Source: CAYMPH01 sp964392365 (GTDB taxonomy: Bacteria; Spirochaetota; UBA4802; UBA5550). Taken from it: 64,000 nucleotides of DNA. The notes beneath the pieces were generated by a model. It ran no database searches. It saw only the letters and a program-made list of their open reading frames with translations, and had not been told where the DNA came from. The position numbers and the translations under genes were made by a program. Shown one piece after another: positions 8,825 to 18,153 of the stretch. The stretch covers positions 434,001 to 498,000 of the forward strand of contig CAYMPH010000001.1 of NCBI GenBank assembly GCA_964392365.1, in the 5' to 3' direction. Position 1 is the first letter of the stretch. Every line of letters begins with the position of its first letter.

Positions 8825-10780
8825 ATGTACGCTGATATTTATTTAGCATATCCGCTTGATAAGGCATTCACATATTCCATTCCGGAAGGAATGGATCTTG
8901 TTTCAGGCATGCGGGTTAAGGTGAATTTTGCCGGAAGGAATGTAACAGGATTTACTTCCTTTGTTCACAATAACAAACCTGATGGATTCGAAGTAAAAAA
9001 TATTATTGCTGTATTTGATAATGAACCAGTGTTTGGTGAAAAGCTTCTGGATCTTGCCCGCTATACAGCTTCGGAATATATGTCATCAGTCGGCGAAGCT
9101 CTTTCAGCAGCAATTCCATCCTCCGGGAAAAGCGGAAACAGGCAGAAGGACCGCTTTATTCTTGAAGCACCTCAGGTTATTTCTTTATCAGAAGAACAGA
9201 AGAAAATATCTGATGAAATAATAAAATCATTTGATAAAGGAAATTTACAGCACCTCATTTTCGGTGTAACCGGAAGCGGCAAAACAGAAATTTATATTGA
9301 AACAGCTCTTGAAATGATGAAAAGAGGCAGATCTGTAATTTATCTTGTGCCTGAGATTTCACTGTCTTCTCAGATTTTCAAAAGGCTGTTTAAGGTTTTC
9401 GGAAGGGAAATGATTCTGTATCATAGCGGGATTACAGCCAATCAGAAACTTGCTGCATGGAAGAAATTTTACAGCGGTGAAGTTAAGATTGCTGTTGGCG
9501 CAAGATCTGCTGTATTTCTTCAGTGTCCTGATCTGGGCTTAATTATTGTTGATGAGGAACATGACGGATCCTATAAGGAAAACAGCACACCCAGATATAA
9601 TGCGCGCAGACTTGCTTTTTACCGCAGCAAAAAAGAAAACTCATTGCTGATAATGGGATCTGCAACTCCATCGATAGAATCTCTTTATGCTGCAGAGAAA
9701 GGAATTATGCAGCTTCACAAAATTGAAAAAAGATTCGGAAAAGCGGTACTTCCGAAAATTGAAATTGTAAAAACCACAGGAAGAGAGAAAGGACTGCTGT
9801 CTTCGGTATTGAAACTGCATATAAAAAGAGCCGTTGATTCAGGGAAGCAGGCCATTCTTCTTTTAAACAGAAGAGGTTTTTCACCGCTTGTTGTTTGTTC
9901 AGACTGCGGAACTACAGTTGAATGTCCTTCATGTTCTATCAGCATGAATTATCACCGGGAAGGGAATTTACTCTGTCATTACTGCGGATTTACAAAACCG
10001 TTTCCTGAGGTTTGCGGAAAATGCGGTTCGTCTGAGATGGAAAAAGTCGGTTCAGGGACACAGAAGATTGAGGATGAAATTTCAGAAGAATTTAAAGATT
10101 TCAGAATTTTCAGATTAGATCAGGATACATCGAGGAAAAAAGACGCTTCGTTTAATCTGATTGAAAATATGAGCAGCGGCAATATTGATATTCTTCTCGG
10201 CACCCAGATGGTGGCTAAAGGTTTTGATTTTGCGAATGTAACTGTCGCAGGAGTGCTTTCAGCTGATATCGGGCTGCACATTCCTGATTTCCGTGCGACT
10301 GAAAGAATTTTTTCTCTGCTGATGCAGGTGTCGGGCAGGTCGGGCAGAGGGGATTCACCGGGCAGAGTAATTATACAAACCTATGACCCTGAAAATCCTG
10401 TTTATAAATTTTTACTTGATCAGGACTATACAGGCTTCTATAAGAATGAATCTCTTGCGAGAAAAGCAATGAATTATCCTCCATTCTCGAGACTGGCAAG
10501 GCTGCTCATACGCGGGGAGGATGAAGCTGAAGTTATCAAAGCTGCTGAGAAATTAAAAACATCACTTGCGCAAAGTATTGGAAAAAATAAATTAAATATA
10601 ATTCTGCTCGGGCCGTCGTCAGCTCCGATTACGAAAATTGCAAAAAATTTCAGGCATCATATTATATTAAAATCGAAAAACATTGATGATTTAAGAACAG
10701 TTATTATTGAATCAAGAGGCTCTGTGTCAGGAAAGGGACTTTATCTTGAGATTGATATGGACCCGTACGAAATGCTTTAA
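8825..10780 (+). CDS. priA: PriA, primosomal replication restart helicase
   Basis: Superfamily 2 helicase that reloads DnaB at stalled forks. The N-terminal DNA-binding domain (about 1-110) is followed by the helicase core with Walker A GVTGSGKTE near residue 148 and DEEH near 244. The zinc region holds four CxxC-type pairs between about residues 359 and 401. The C-terminus ends in the usual ALxxR-type domain. At 651 residues it is shorter than the E. coli protein (about 730) but has every motif. It starts directly after the UDG-like gene stop. Confidence 0.95.
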   Translation: MYADIYLAYPLDKAFTYSIPEGMDLVSGMRVKVNFAGRNVTGFTSFVHNNKPDGFEVKNIIAVFDNEPVFGEKLLDLARYTASEYMSSVGEALSAAIPSSGKSGNRQKDRFILEAPQVISLSEEQKKISDEIIKSFDKGNLQHLIFGVTGSGKTEIYIETALEMMKRGRSVIYLVPEISLSSQIFKRLFKVFGREMILYHSGITANQKLAAWKKFYSGEVKIAVGARSAVFLQCPDLGLIIVDEEHDGSYKENSTPRYNARRLAFYRSKKENSLLIMGSATPSIESLYAAEKGIMQLHKIEKRFGKAVLPKIEIVKTTGREKGLLSSVLKLHIKRAVDSGKQAILLLNRRGFSPLVVCSDCGTTVECPSCSISMNYHREGNLLCHYCGFTKPFPEVCGKCGSSEMEKVGSGTQKIEDEISEEFKDFRIFRLDQDTSRKKDASFNLIENMSSGNIDILLGTQMVAKGFDFANVTVAGVLSADIGLHIPDFRATERIFSLLMQVSGRSGRGDSPGRVIIQTYDPENPVYKFLLDQDYTGFYKNESLARKAMNYPPFSRLARLLIRGEDEAEVIKAAEKLKTSLAQSIGKNKLNIILLGPSSAPITKIAKNFRHHIILKSKNIDDLRTVIIESRGSVSGKGLYLEIDMDPYEML

Positions 10781-10897
10781 CTTATTACCATGACCTGGGC
10801 TTCGGCTCCGCTCAGCGTAAACTTTTTTGTAAGAAATTTAAGGGCGTGTTCTATAATGAAATTTTAACATAAAGATTATATTTTATGAGGTTGTTCT
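10781..10897. repeat. CGGCTCCGCTC repeat word after priA
   Basis: GGCTTCGGCTCCGCTCAGCG at 10798-10817 matches the core of the 43160 tandem repeat and the 56390 copy. The rest of the gap is AT-rich, with the ribosome site of the next gene. Confidence 0.6.
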
Positions 10898-11173
10898 ATG
10901 AGTATTTTTGAAATAATGATGCTTGTATGTTTCGGATCTGCATGGCCGGTTTCAATTTATAAGAGCTGGAAATCGCGAACGAATAAAGGCAAGAGTATTT
11001 TTTTTCTTGTAATAGTTCTGATTGGATATGTTGCAGGGATTTTACATAAAATTTTTTACTATTATGATCTGGTGATTATACTGTATTTTTTAAATTTTAC
11101 TATGATCACAATAGACCTGTTTATATATTACAGGAACAGCAAGCTGGATTCATCCCGCTTCATCAGTTCATGA
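10898..11173 (+). CDS. Small PQ-loop/SemiSWEET-like membrane protein
   Basis: A 91-residue protein with three hydrophobic segments (about 3-20, 34-53, 59-77). The pattern AWPxSIYKSWKSRTxKGKS after the first segment matches small bacterial proteins of the PQ-loop/MtN3 type, in which a proline-containing first helix is followed by a basic loop; SemiSWEETs of this size dimerise to carry sugars. Substrate unknown. GAGG stands 8 bases before ATG. It is 117 bases after priA and may have its own transcript. Confidence 0.6.
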   Translation: MSIFEIMMLVCFGSAWPVSIYKSWKSRTNKGKSIFFLVIVLIGYVAGILHKIFYYYDLVIILYFLNFTMITIDLFIYYRNSKLDSSRFISS

Positions 11174-11181
11174 AAGAGTTG

Positions 11182-11928
11182 TTATAAAGTTTTTATCGCA
11201 GCATTTTTTAAATCATTAAGGACTGATGGAGTAATTGTCCAGCTGAGCAATTTCCATCCACCATCCAGGCGCTCAAGATAAAAATGCATCGGGTAAAAAT
11301 CCCCATCTGAAAGTGTTTCTATCATTCCGGAACCATATCCGTATGAAGGTTCAACTATTTTTAAATTATTATTCTCACTTAGAACAAGTTTTAATGTTTT
11401 TTCAGACAGGGTAGAGTAAGCATATCGGTATTCTTCTTCATTAATTTCATTGTTTTCAAATTTTTTTAACAATAAATCCAGCTTTTCCAGATTTTTAACA
11501 TAATCATAAAAATCACCATGCTCAGCAATTAGAAGCTGGAAGTAATTTTCTCTCATATTGATAATAATTTTAAAGAAGCCGGGGCATATCTTTTTTTCCT
11601 GTTTCCGGAATACATTAGCACGCCAGATTGAATAACGGACATTCTTCAGTATTTCCGTAATAGTGGCTCGTATCTGGCCGTTATTCACTTTCAGCCAGTC
11701 AAATGTATTTAAAATTTCAGGAATAATTCTGCTGTCAAATTCCCTGGAATGTTTTTCTCCAATTCCGGTAGTATATATATATTTTATGTATTGTTCAGGT
11801 GTTGATACATGATACGTGTCATGCAGATCGAGATGGGTTTTCTGCTGATTAAATTTTTCACGTTCTTTCAGCGAGAATATATTATTGTAATCTATCTCTG
11901 ATTTTATTTCAGGTATGTTGTCGTTCAT
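11182..11928 (-). CDS. Unrecognised 248-residue protein
   Basis: I recognise no family. The protein is hydrophilic, rich in aromatic and charged residues, without signal peptide or membrane segment. A C-terminal stretch (about 195-240: YGYGSGMIETL then FYLERLDGGWKLLSWT) looks like a beta-rich domain reminiscent of NTF2-like folds, but that is inference. It converges with the PQ-loop gene and is separated from its upstream neighbour by 436 bases holding a structured repeat element. Confidence 0.6.
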   Translation of the reverse strand: MNDNIPEIKSEIDYNNIFSLKEREKFNQQKTHLDLHDTYHVSTPEQYIKYIYTTGIGEKHSREFDSRIIPEILNTFDWLKVNNGQIRATITEILKNVRYSIWRANVFRKQEKKICPGFFKIIINMRENYFQLLIAEHGDFYDYVKNLEKLDLLLKKFENNEINEEEYRYAYSTLSEKTLKLVLSENNNLKIVEPSYGYGSGMIETLSDGDFYPMHFYLERLDGGWKLLSWTITPSVLNDLKNAAIKTL

Positions 11929-12364
11929 TTAGAATCCCATGTAAACGGTTATTGTATTTTAAAAAAAATATAAATAAATCCGGAAATAAATCTGTCAAGG
12001 ATGTTAAAGAATATTTGAAACTCTAATGCAGGCTTATTATCATAAATTGGACTCTGGAAAATTTTATATGAAAAGTTTGTACGAACCAGCTACTTTAAAA
12101 CCGGTGGGACAGTTTTATTTTCCAAACAGTGTTTAGAGAATTTTTTATTTTATTAGAATAATTTCTGTAGCAGATAAAGGAGTTTAGCCCTGCGGCAATG
12201 AGCAGCGATGGCGACCCACAGGAGGTGGGAAGTGTCTCTGGAAACATGGATGTTGAGAGGAGACCTTTGGGGTGGATTCTTAAGGAGGGGCGTTTTACCC
12301 GAATTAAAACGTCCCTTCTTAAGATATTACTACACCTTGAATCCAAGGTGAAAAGTTGAAATCT
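11929..12364. other. 436-base intergenic region holding structured repeat element, copy 1
   Basis: No convincing gene. A minus-strand open frame at 12095-12346 is an accidental reading through the element. The left 120 bases are AT-rich with nothing distinctive; the rest is the element described separately. Confidence 0.7.
12053..12350 (+). ncRNA. Dispersed structured RNA-like element, copy 1
   Basis: Shares with 56470-56703 an opening block TCTGGAAAATTTTA, a middle block around CTTTAAAACCGGTG, and a 3' block GGGTGGATTCTTAAGGAGGG. The 3' block folds into a long hairpin: 12278-12296 pairs with 12306-12324. At the position where copy 2 has C-G this copy has T-A, a compensatory change. It ends in a second hairpin CACCTTG/CAAGGTG (12333-12350), which in copy 2 has changed sequence yet still pairs. 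Strand is inferred from the hairpin series only. It could be a stand-alone mobile RNA such as a HEARO-type (omega RNA) relic; no associated nuclease gene is present. Confidence 0.5.
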
Positions 12365-13585
12365 TTATTTTGGTAATTTATCAAGTTCCTTCTGAATAAT
12401 AACTTCCATCATTTCTTTCGGAGCAGATCCTGACATTCTTCTGCCGGAAATAAAAATTGTAGGAGTAGACTGAATACCTAATTTTTCGGCAAAAATAATA
12501 TGGCTTTCCATCATGTCTGACACGGTTTGTGATTTCATTCCTTCCTGGAATTTAGTTTTGTCAATGTTTCCCGGAAGAAGTGATATAGCTTTTTCCTCGT
12601 TGTATTTATTATGAATACTTTTATAATCCCTGAAATGTTCGACAAGATACTCCTGAAAATTTCCACTGTATGCAGCTTGCGTCATAGCTTTAGATGCAGT
12701 ACATGAATTCGGATAAATTGAACGGACTTTTTTATTGCAGTCGTTATCCAGAGGAAAATTAAAATAAACTATTTTTACTTTATCCTTAAATTTTGAGAGC
12801 AGATATTTTTCCACTTTGTAAAATTCATAACACGCACTGCATAGAAAATCTGTGAATGCATAAATGGTAATCTGAGCATTCGGGTTGCCAAGTACAAGAT
12901 TGCTTTCTGGAAACTGAATTTCCTCAACGCGGGCAGAGTAGAACCCTAAAGTAAAATTTTTAATATCTTCCTTCGAAACAGGAGAATTATCGCTTTTTAA
13001 ATTTAAAATGTAATTCATTGAAAAAACAGAAAAAAACAGGAAAAATACAAGAATTGAAAATGAAGAATATGCAGCTTTTTTATTTGAAGATTCATCATTA
13101 TCAGAGAAGAAATCTTTAATGATATTGATAAAACCCGTTTTCTCTGTTTTTTTAATATCAGCGAATGCAGCGATTGAAAATCCGAGAATAAAAATATTTA
13201 CTATATAAGTTGCAATGCAGAGTTTGCAGTATTCCCCAATATAAATCAGCGTGCCGAAAAGTATAATATCTAATACAAAAGCCATTGCGGACAATGGAAG
13301 AATAATTACAGTTGCAATGTTCAGATATTTTTTATTTGAGAAGTCTGCAATCAGGCTCAGGAAAAGAATAAAAAGATAAAAGAAAAGCCCATAAGCTGCA
13401 AGAGGAATTCCGATCAATGAACCGATAACAGACTGGCTTAGGGTCTGGCATGGATTTATAATTCCGTCCCCGCACGAGAGTAATCCGAAATTTGATTCAG
13501 GATTGTAATGCTGGACAAGAAGTATTCCGGATAATACTGCGCCGATTGCCGACAGTATTAAAATGAAGTTAATGAATTTTTTCAT
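12365..13585 (-). CDS. VKOR-DsbA fusion, disulfide-bond formation protein
   Basis: One 406-residue chain joins a quinone-linked vitamin K epoxide reductase domain to a thioredoxin-fold oxidase. The VKOR part (about 1-145, four or five membrane helices) has loop cysteines Cys38 and Cys46 followed by a conserved Ser and GIPLAAYG, and the active CxxC at 120-123. After a further membrane helix (about 175-194) comes a DsbA-like domain with CSAC at 249-252 and a cis-Pro TPT near residue 378. It should oxidise exported proteins and pass electrons to quinone. It follows dgt by 30 bases. Confidence 0.92.
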   Translation of the reverse strand: MKKFINFILILSAIGAVLSGILLVQHYNPESNFGLLSCGDGIINPCQTLSQSVIGSLIGIPLAAYGLFFYLFILFLSLIADFSNKKYLNIATVIILPLSAMAFVLDIILFGTLIYIGEYCKLCIATYIVNIFILGFSIAAFADIKKTEKTGFINIIKDFFSDNDESSNKKAAYSSFSILVFFLFFSVFSMNYILNLKSDNSPVSKEDIKNFTLGFYSARVEEIQFPESNLVLGNPNAQITIYAFTDFLCSACYEFYKVEKYLLSKFKDKVKIVYFNFPLDNDCNKKVRSIYPNSCTASKAMTQAAYSGNFQEYLVEHFRDYKSIHNKYNEEKAISLLPGNIDKTKFQEGMKSQTVSDMMESHIIFAEKLGIQSTPTIFISGRRMSGSAPKEMMEVIIQKELDKLPK

Positions 13586-13615
13586 GGTTAAATTTTCTCC
13601 AATATTGTATTGTTT

Positions 13616-14776
13616 TTAGACTTTCACTGCAGGATCTGTAATTTTTTTATATTCTTCCACCGCATATCTGTCTGTCATGCCTGCAATATAATCAGTTACT
13701 GTCCGAAGCAGGCTGTCTCTGTTTATCATATTCTGATAATTAGGAGGAAGCGTTTCAGGGTTTCTTGAGTATGTATTAAATAGTTCCTGTACAACTTTCT
13801 GCGATTTTAAAGTCATGCGCGCAACCATGTAGTGGCTGTAAAGTTTTTCTCTTAAAAAATCTTTCAGCTCGTCATTTGCTGTTTGAATTTCCCGGCTGAA
13901 AGATGCTATTTTCGAGCTGCACATTTTAATATCCACATAAAGGTCAATAGAATTTTTTTCAATATTATTATAGGTATTCTGTATTAAATCAGTTGATAGA
14001 ATATTTATTATCTCCCGGATTTTTTCTCTTGAAGCAAGTTTTCTGTCTTTTGAAATATTACTTTTTTTATTTTTCATCATAGACCATATTGAAAGTTTTT
14101 CAACATCTTCAATATGCAGAAGTCCGGATGAAAGACCGTCATCGAGGTCGTGATTGTTGTAGGCGATTTCATCAGCGTAATCAATGATCTGAGCTTCAAG
14201 TGACGGCATTTCTTCCGGATTATAATCAGAAATGTCCGGCCTGTCGTATGAAGAAGAATGCTTGATTATCCCTTCCCGTGTTTCCCAGGTCAGGTTTAAT
14301 CCAGGGAAGGTGCTGTAATTATTTTCAAGGACTTCAACAACTCTAAGGCTTTGTCTGTTATGCTCAAAACCGCCAAAGTCATTTAAAAGTATATCGAGCG
14401 CTTTTTCTCCTGCGTGTCCGAATGGAGTATGGCCGAGGTCGTGAGCAAGCGCAATGCTTTCTGCAAGATCCTCATTCAGCCTGAGAGCTCTTGCTATAGT
14501 TCGCGCTATCTGGGCAACTTCAATTGTGTGGGTAAGCCTTGTTCTGTAATGATCTCCTTCATGATTAAGGAAAACCTGTGTTTTATATTCAAGTCTTCTG
14601 AATGCCCTGCAGTGAATTATTCTTTCCCTGTCTCTCTGGAATTCAGTCCTGTAGGGATGTTTATCCTCTGCATACTTTCTGCCTTTTGACATGGATGACC
14701 GGGCCGCATATGAAGCAAGAGACCGTTCTTCCATCTTTTCAAATTGACGGCGTGTTATTCTTTTAAAGCTTGTCAT
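13616..14776 (-). CDS. dgt: Deoxyguanosinetriphosphate triphosphohydrolase-like protein
   Basis: An HD-domain dNTP triphosphohydrolase of 386 residues. The metal-binding set is visible: His in RTRLTHTIEVAQ, HD in AHDLGHTPFGH, and Asp in IIDYADEIAYN. Family members release tripolyphosphate from dNTPs and affect dNTP pools and mutation rate. The N-terminus (RxYxxDxHPYRTEFQRDRERI...CRAFRRLEYKTQVF) is typical of the bacterial Dgt-like group. Upstream is a hairpin-bearing gap and the TPR gene; downstream is the VKOR fusion. Confidence 0.93.
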   Translation of the reverse strand: MTSFKRITRRQFEKMEERSLASYAARSSMSKGRKYAEDKHPYRTEFQRDRERIIHCRAFRRLEYKTQVFLNHEGDHYRTRLTHTIEVAQIARTIARALRLNEDLAESIALAHDLGHTPFGHAGEKALDILLNDFGGFEHNRQSLRVVEVLENNYSTFPGLNLTWETREGIIKHSSSYDRPDISDYNPEEMPSLEAQIIDYADEIAYNNHDLDDGLSSGLLHIEDVEKLSIWSMMKNKKSNISKDRKLASREKIREIINILSTDLIQNTYNNIEKNSIDLYVDIKMCSSKIASFSREIQTANDELKDFLREKLYSHYMVARMTLKSQKVVQELFNTYSRNPETLPPNYQNMINRDSLLRTVTDYIAGMTDRYAVEEYKKITDPAVKV

Positions 14777-14923
14777 GGTATTACGGGAACCTCAAAAAAA
14801 AGTTTTTCACCCCCTCTTTGATTCTCCCCCTAAACTAAGGGGGAGTTAGCGGGGGTTAAAACTTATTTTAACTTATATTGTGAACCCAAGGGAATGTCAT
14901 TAAAATGATTAATTGATATTCCC
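14777..14923. repeat. G/C-rich hairpin between dgt and TPR gene
   Basis: The AT-rich gap contains CTCCCCCT...AGGGGGAG at 14824-14845, an imperfect palindrome flanked by further runs of C or G (CACCCCCTC, GCGGGGGTT). Similar CCCCCT/AGGGGG hairpins lie at 34385-34490 and 35570-35665. It is downstream of the leftward TPR gene, where it may act as a terminator or transcript stabiliser. Confidence 0.5.
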
Positions 14924-16987
14924 TTATCTGGAAAGAGCCATTTCCTGTTCGTATGCCTGCATTGCAGTCTTTCTGTTCAGGCGGATTTCCTCATTTGATG
15001 AATCTTCATCAACAGCGCGGGTGAAAGCCTGCAGCGCTTTTTTATAATTTTTTTTCTTATAATAACTTTTACCAATGTTGTTATATGACTGAGCTATAAG
15101 CGCGCTCTCTCTCGCTCCTTTTAATGCCTGATAAAAAGTATCAACAGCCTTGTCATACATTTCTTTATGAAAATACAGAAGGCCTAATGAAAAAAGCGCC
15201 TCAGGATCGTCCGGTTTAATAAGAAGAGCTTTCTGAATCATTCTGATCGATTCATTAGCTGATTCCTCATCATGCTTGGTTTTAGAAGACAGAACAGCAA
15301 TGTTGATGTAAGCGCGTCTTGCCATATCATTTTTTTCATCAAGTTCAATTACCCTCTTATATGCTTTAAGAGCATATTCATACTGATCTCTCTTGTAGTA
15401 AATAGTCGCCATTTTGAAATGAGCTTCCTGCACTCTCGGCCATTTTGAAATGAGATCCTGGTATGTGCGTTCAGCAAGGTCGTAAAAGTTTTTTTCATAA
15501 TAGAAATCCGCCATTGCAAGCAGAGGCTTCGGATCGTCCCTGTTCAGTGAGGATGCGTTCTTCCATGCTTCAACTGCAAGCTCGGGTTTGCCTGCATGCT
15601 TGTATGCAATTCCAAGATTGTATAGAGCAGAGTCATCCTTAGGGCTTATTGCAAGTGATGCCTTATAAGCTTCAATCGATTCATCGAACCTCTGCATATC
15701 ATCAAGAATGTTTCCCATGTTTATATATGCAACGCGAGCATTTTCAGTTGCAGGCTCGATAGTTGTAATTCTCTTAAAGACCTGATACGCCTTGTCAAGT
15801 TCGCCTTTTTCGTAATATATCTCCCCCATTCTTGAAAGGATTTTAACATTGCGTGAATTTACAGCATAAAGTTTTTCATAAACATTTAAGCTTCTGTCAA
15901 AATCTTTTACCGAGAAAAAAGCTTCTGCGACATTTTCGAGCATTGCAGCGTCATTGGCGCCAAGCTCTTCAGATTTAATAAATTCTTCAAGAGCAGGTTT
16001 TTCTTTTTTCTGCCGCAGATATGCAATACCTAAATTGTATCTGTTAAGCGCATCATTCGGCCTGATGGAAATTGCCATTTTGAGATATTTTTCCGCTTCA
16101 TCAAAACTTCTGCGCTCAGTAAATATCACCCCGAGCTTTGAATAAGCCTTGTGGGCAACATCACCTATCCTGTCAACTGAACCTGCTTTCTTGTAATATT
16201 CAATTGCGGAAAATTCATCGCCGTCCCTGAAATGTGCTGACCCGAGATTGTAAATGATCGCTCCGTTTTCAGGGTTTGACTTGAGAGCTTCATTATACTG
16301 CTCTATCGCATCTTTATATTTGCCTGTTTCAAAATAAATGTTGCCGAGCAGAGTGATTGTGCCCGGATCCCTGTTGTTCAGGGAAAGAGTTTCTTTTGTA
16401 TATTTTATTGCATTTCCGTAATCTTTTTTATGCCTGTAGACAATGGCGAGATTTTTATAAATGTCCGGATTTTTTTTATCATAATTCTGGGCTCTGTTTA
16501 AAAAAGTAATAGCCTCATCATATTTGCTTTTTGAGTCGGATATTATCGCCAGGTATATCAGTGCGATTGCCTTATCCTTGTTGCTTGCATCCGATTCAAG
16601 TGCTTCGTTGAATTCAGCCACGGCATCGGTCATATAACCTTTTAAATAGCTTTCTTTACCGCGGATAATGTGTTTGTTGTCTGATTGGGCGTCGTAGGAT
16701 TTATTGTCTGTTTCAAACGGGATGGAGTCTTTGCCCATGTCTGATCCGATCTGAGGTTTTTTGAATACAAATGTTACTAGTACAAAAACAGTAATTATAA
16801 CAGCGGAAATTATTGCAGTGCCGATTATAATGGTTTTTTTCTGATGGGATTTTAAAGTTTTTTCTGTTTCGCGGTAATTCATCCCGCTGTTAAGATTTTC
16901 ATTTTCTTCAGCGAGAATTTCGATTCCTTTAATTCTGCTTTTCTCCAGAATTAATTCGTCGATATTTTTTTTTTCGCCTGGAGTCAT
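14924..16987 (-). CDS. Large TPR-repeat protein, membrane anchored
   Basis: 687 residues. A short N-terminal cytoplasmic segment is followed by one membrane helix (about 52-74) and then roughly fifteen tetratricopeptide repeats from residue about 108 to the end, with repeated patterns such as A-x-YNLGxAY...YDEAIxxYxxAL. The repeat face should be extracytoplasmic. TPR arrays are protein-binding scaffolds; no enzymatic domain is seen. The start is 2 bases after the nusB stop, so it belongs to the ribH-nusB transcript. The exact partner cannot be inferred. Confidence 0.85.
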   Translation of the reverse strand: MTPGEKKNIDELILEKSRIKGIEILAEENENLNSGMNYRETEKTLKSHQKKTIIIGTAIISAVIITVFVLVTFVFKKPQIGSDMGKDSIPFETDNKSYDAQSDNKHIIRGKESYLKGYMTDAVAEFNEALESDASNKDKAIALIYLAIISDSKSKYDEAITFLNRAQNYDKKNPDIYKNLAIVYRHKKDYGNAIKYTKETLSLNNRDPGTITLLGNIYFETGKYKDAIEQYNEALKSNPENGAIIYNLGSAHFRDGDEFSAIEYYKKAGSVDRIGDVAHKAYSKLGVIFTERRSFDEAEKYLKMAISIRPNDALNRYNLGIAYLRQKKEKPALEEFIKSEELGANDAAMLENVAEAFFSVKDFDRSLNVYEKLYAVNSRNVKILSRMGEIYYEKGELDKAYQVFKRITTIEPATENARVAYINMGNILDDMQRFDESIEAYKASLAISPKDDSALYNLGIAYKHAGKPELAVEAWKNASSLNRDDPKPLLAMADFYYEKNFYDLAERTYQDLISKWPRVQEAHFKMATIYYKRDQYEYALKAYKRVIELDEKNDMARRAYINIAVLSSKTKHDEESANESIRMIQKALLIKPDDPEALFSLGLLYFHKEMYDKAVDTFYQALKGARESALIAQSYNNIGKSYYKKKNYKKALQAFTRAVDEDSSNEEIRLNRKTAMQAYEQEMALSR

Positions 16988-16989
16988 GA

Positions 16990-17409
16990 TTATTTGATCT
17001 CCTCTTTCAGATAATTGATTCTGACATTGTCAAGAATACCGTTTATGAACTGGCCGCTGTTTTCGCCTCCGAAAATCTTGCCAAGCTCAATTGCTTCATT
17101 TATAGTTACTGCAGACGGCACGTCCCTGATATTCATTAGCGCGTAAATTGACATCCGGAGGATCGCCTTGTCAACAGCATTCAGCCTTTCTATCGACCAG
17201 TTTTTTGAGCAAGATACGATAATTTTATCAAGTTCAGCAATCTTATCAATCGTGCCTTCTATCAGTTTAACTGCGAATTTCCTGATATCTTCAGCTACTT
17301 CAACTTCAACCCAGGATAAAGATTTTGCATTTTCCAAATTTTTATCTGAAATTTCGTATATATAAAGACCCTGAAGCGCGTATTCTCTGGCTTTTCTTCT
17401 ATGCCCCAT
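16990..17409 (-). CDS. nusB: Transcription antitermination protein NusB
   Basis: 139 residues, all-helical NusB fold. It begins MGHRRKAREYALQGLYIYE, the typical RxxARExALQxLY N-terminus, and contains the conserved NAVDKAILRMSIYALM and VTINEAIELGKIFGGENSGQFINGILD segments. With NusE, NusA and NusG it forms the rRNA antitermination complex on boxA RNA. It is separated from ribH by one base, an arrangement widespread in bacteria. Confidence 0.96.
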   Translation of the reverse strand: MGHRRKAREYALQGLYIYEISDKNLENAKSLSWVEVEVAEDIRKFAVKLIEGTIDKIAELDKIIVSCSKNWSIERLNAVDKAILRMSIYALMNIRDVPSAVTINEAIELGKIFGGENSGQFINGILDNVRINYLKEEIK

Positions 17410-17410
17410 C

Positions 17411-17872
17411 TTAAATCTGTTTGTAGAGATTTACCATCTCTATTGCTGAAAGAGAAGCATCAAAGCCTTTGTTGCCGGATTTTGTTCCGGCCCTTTCAAT
17501 GGCCTGCTCAATTGAATCTGTAGTAAGAACCCCGAATATTACTGGAATTTCAGCAGACATTCCAACCTGAGCAACGCCTTTTGTAACTTCAGATGAAACA
17601 TAATCAAAATGAGGCGTTGAGCCGCGGATAACAGCGCCCAGACAGATCACAGCATCGTATTTTTTAGACATTGCCATTTTTTTAGCAATAGCCGGGATTT
17701 CAAAAGCACCCGGAACCCAGACTACAGTAATATCCTTTTCGTCTGCATTATTGCGGATCAGACAATCCTGCGCTCCGCCTAATAGTTTATTAGTTATAAA
17801 TTCATTAAATCGCGATACTATGATCCCGAATTTAAATCCGGATGCGTCGAGTTTGCCTTCTATAGTTTTCAT
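17411..17872 (-). CDS. ribH: 6,7-dimethyl-8-ribityllumazine synthase
   Basis: Penultimate step of riboflavin synthesis, joining the 5-amino pyrimidine and dihydroxybutanone phosphate. At 153 residues it is full length. Characteristic segments: VSRFNEFIT near the start, WVPGAFEIP, CLGAVIRGSTPHFDYV and FGVLTTDSIEQAIERAGTKSGNKG. No other riboflavin gene is in the window. It heads the leftward ribH-nusB-TPR operon. Confidence 0.97.
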   Translation of the reverse strand: MKTIEGKLDASGFKFGIIVSRFNEFITNKLLGGAQDCLIRNNADEKDITVVWVPGAFEIPAIAKKMAMSKKYDAVICLGAVIRGSTPHFDYVSSEVTKGVAQVGMSAEIPVIFGVLTTDSIEQAIERAGTKSGNKGFDASLSAIEMVNLYKQI

Positions 17873-17978
17873 TTTATATTATCCTTTATAAATCAATATT
17901 ATAATAAAGTTTTTATTTGAAATTAATTACAGTCAAGCCTTTTTTAAGGAGGGATTATTAACTTTATATGAGGGAATC

Positions 17979-18090
17979 GGGGTCAGAGCTTATCAGGACT
18001 AGTCGGGGGACAGAGCAATTTTTTAAAGAATCGGGGTCAGAGCTTACTTGAAATGGAAAATTTTAAAATTTTCAAAAAATGCTCTGACCC
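17979..18090. repeat. GGGGTCAGAGC repeats left of the transposase gene
   Basis: Direct copies of GGGGTCAGAGC at 17979-17989 and 18033-18043, a variant GGGGGACAGAGC at 18005-18016, and an inverted copy GCTCTGACCC at 18081-18090. The opposed copies at 18033 and 18081 can pair into a hairpin with an AT-rich loop. The same word occurs right of the gene (18752-18762) and as a solo pair at 58753-58793, which marks these as the element's target or end repeats. Confidence 0.8.
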
Positions 18091-18153
18091 TACTATTTTT
18101 TTTAAAAATTCCGCTCTCGATAGTATTAATGTATATACTCACAAGGAGATACT

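Noticed and set aside
12095..12346. Minus-strand open frame of 83 codons
   Set aside because: It runs through the structured repeat element; its sequence is explained by the hairpins and has no ribosome site.
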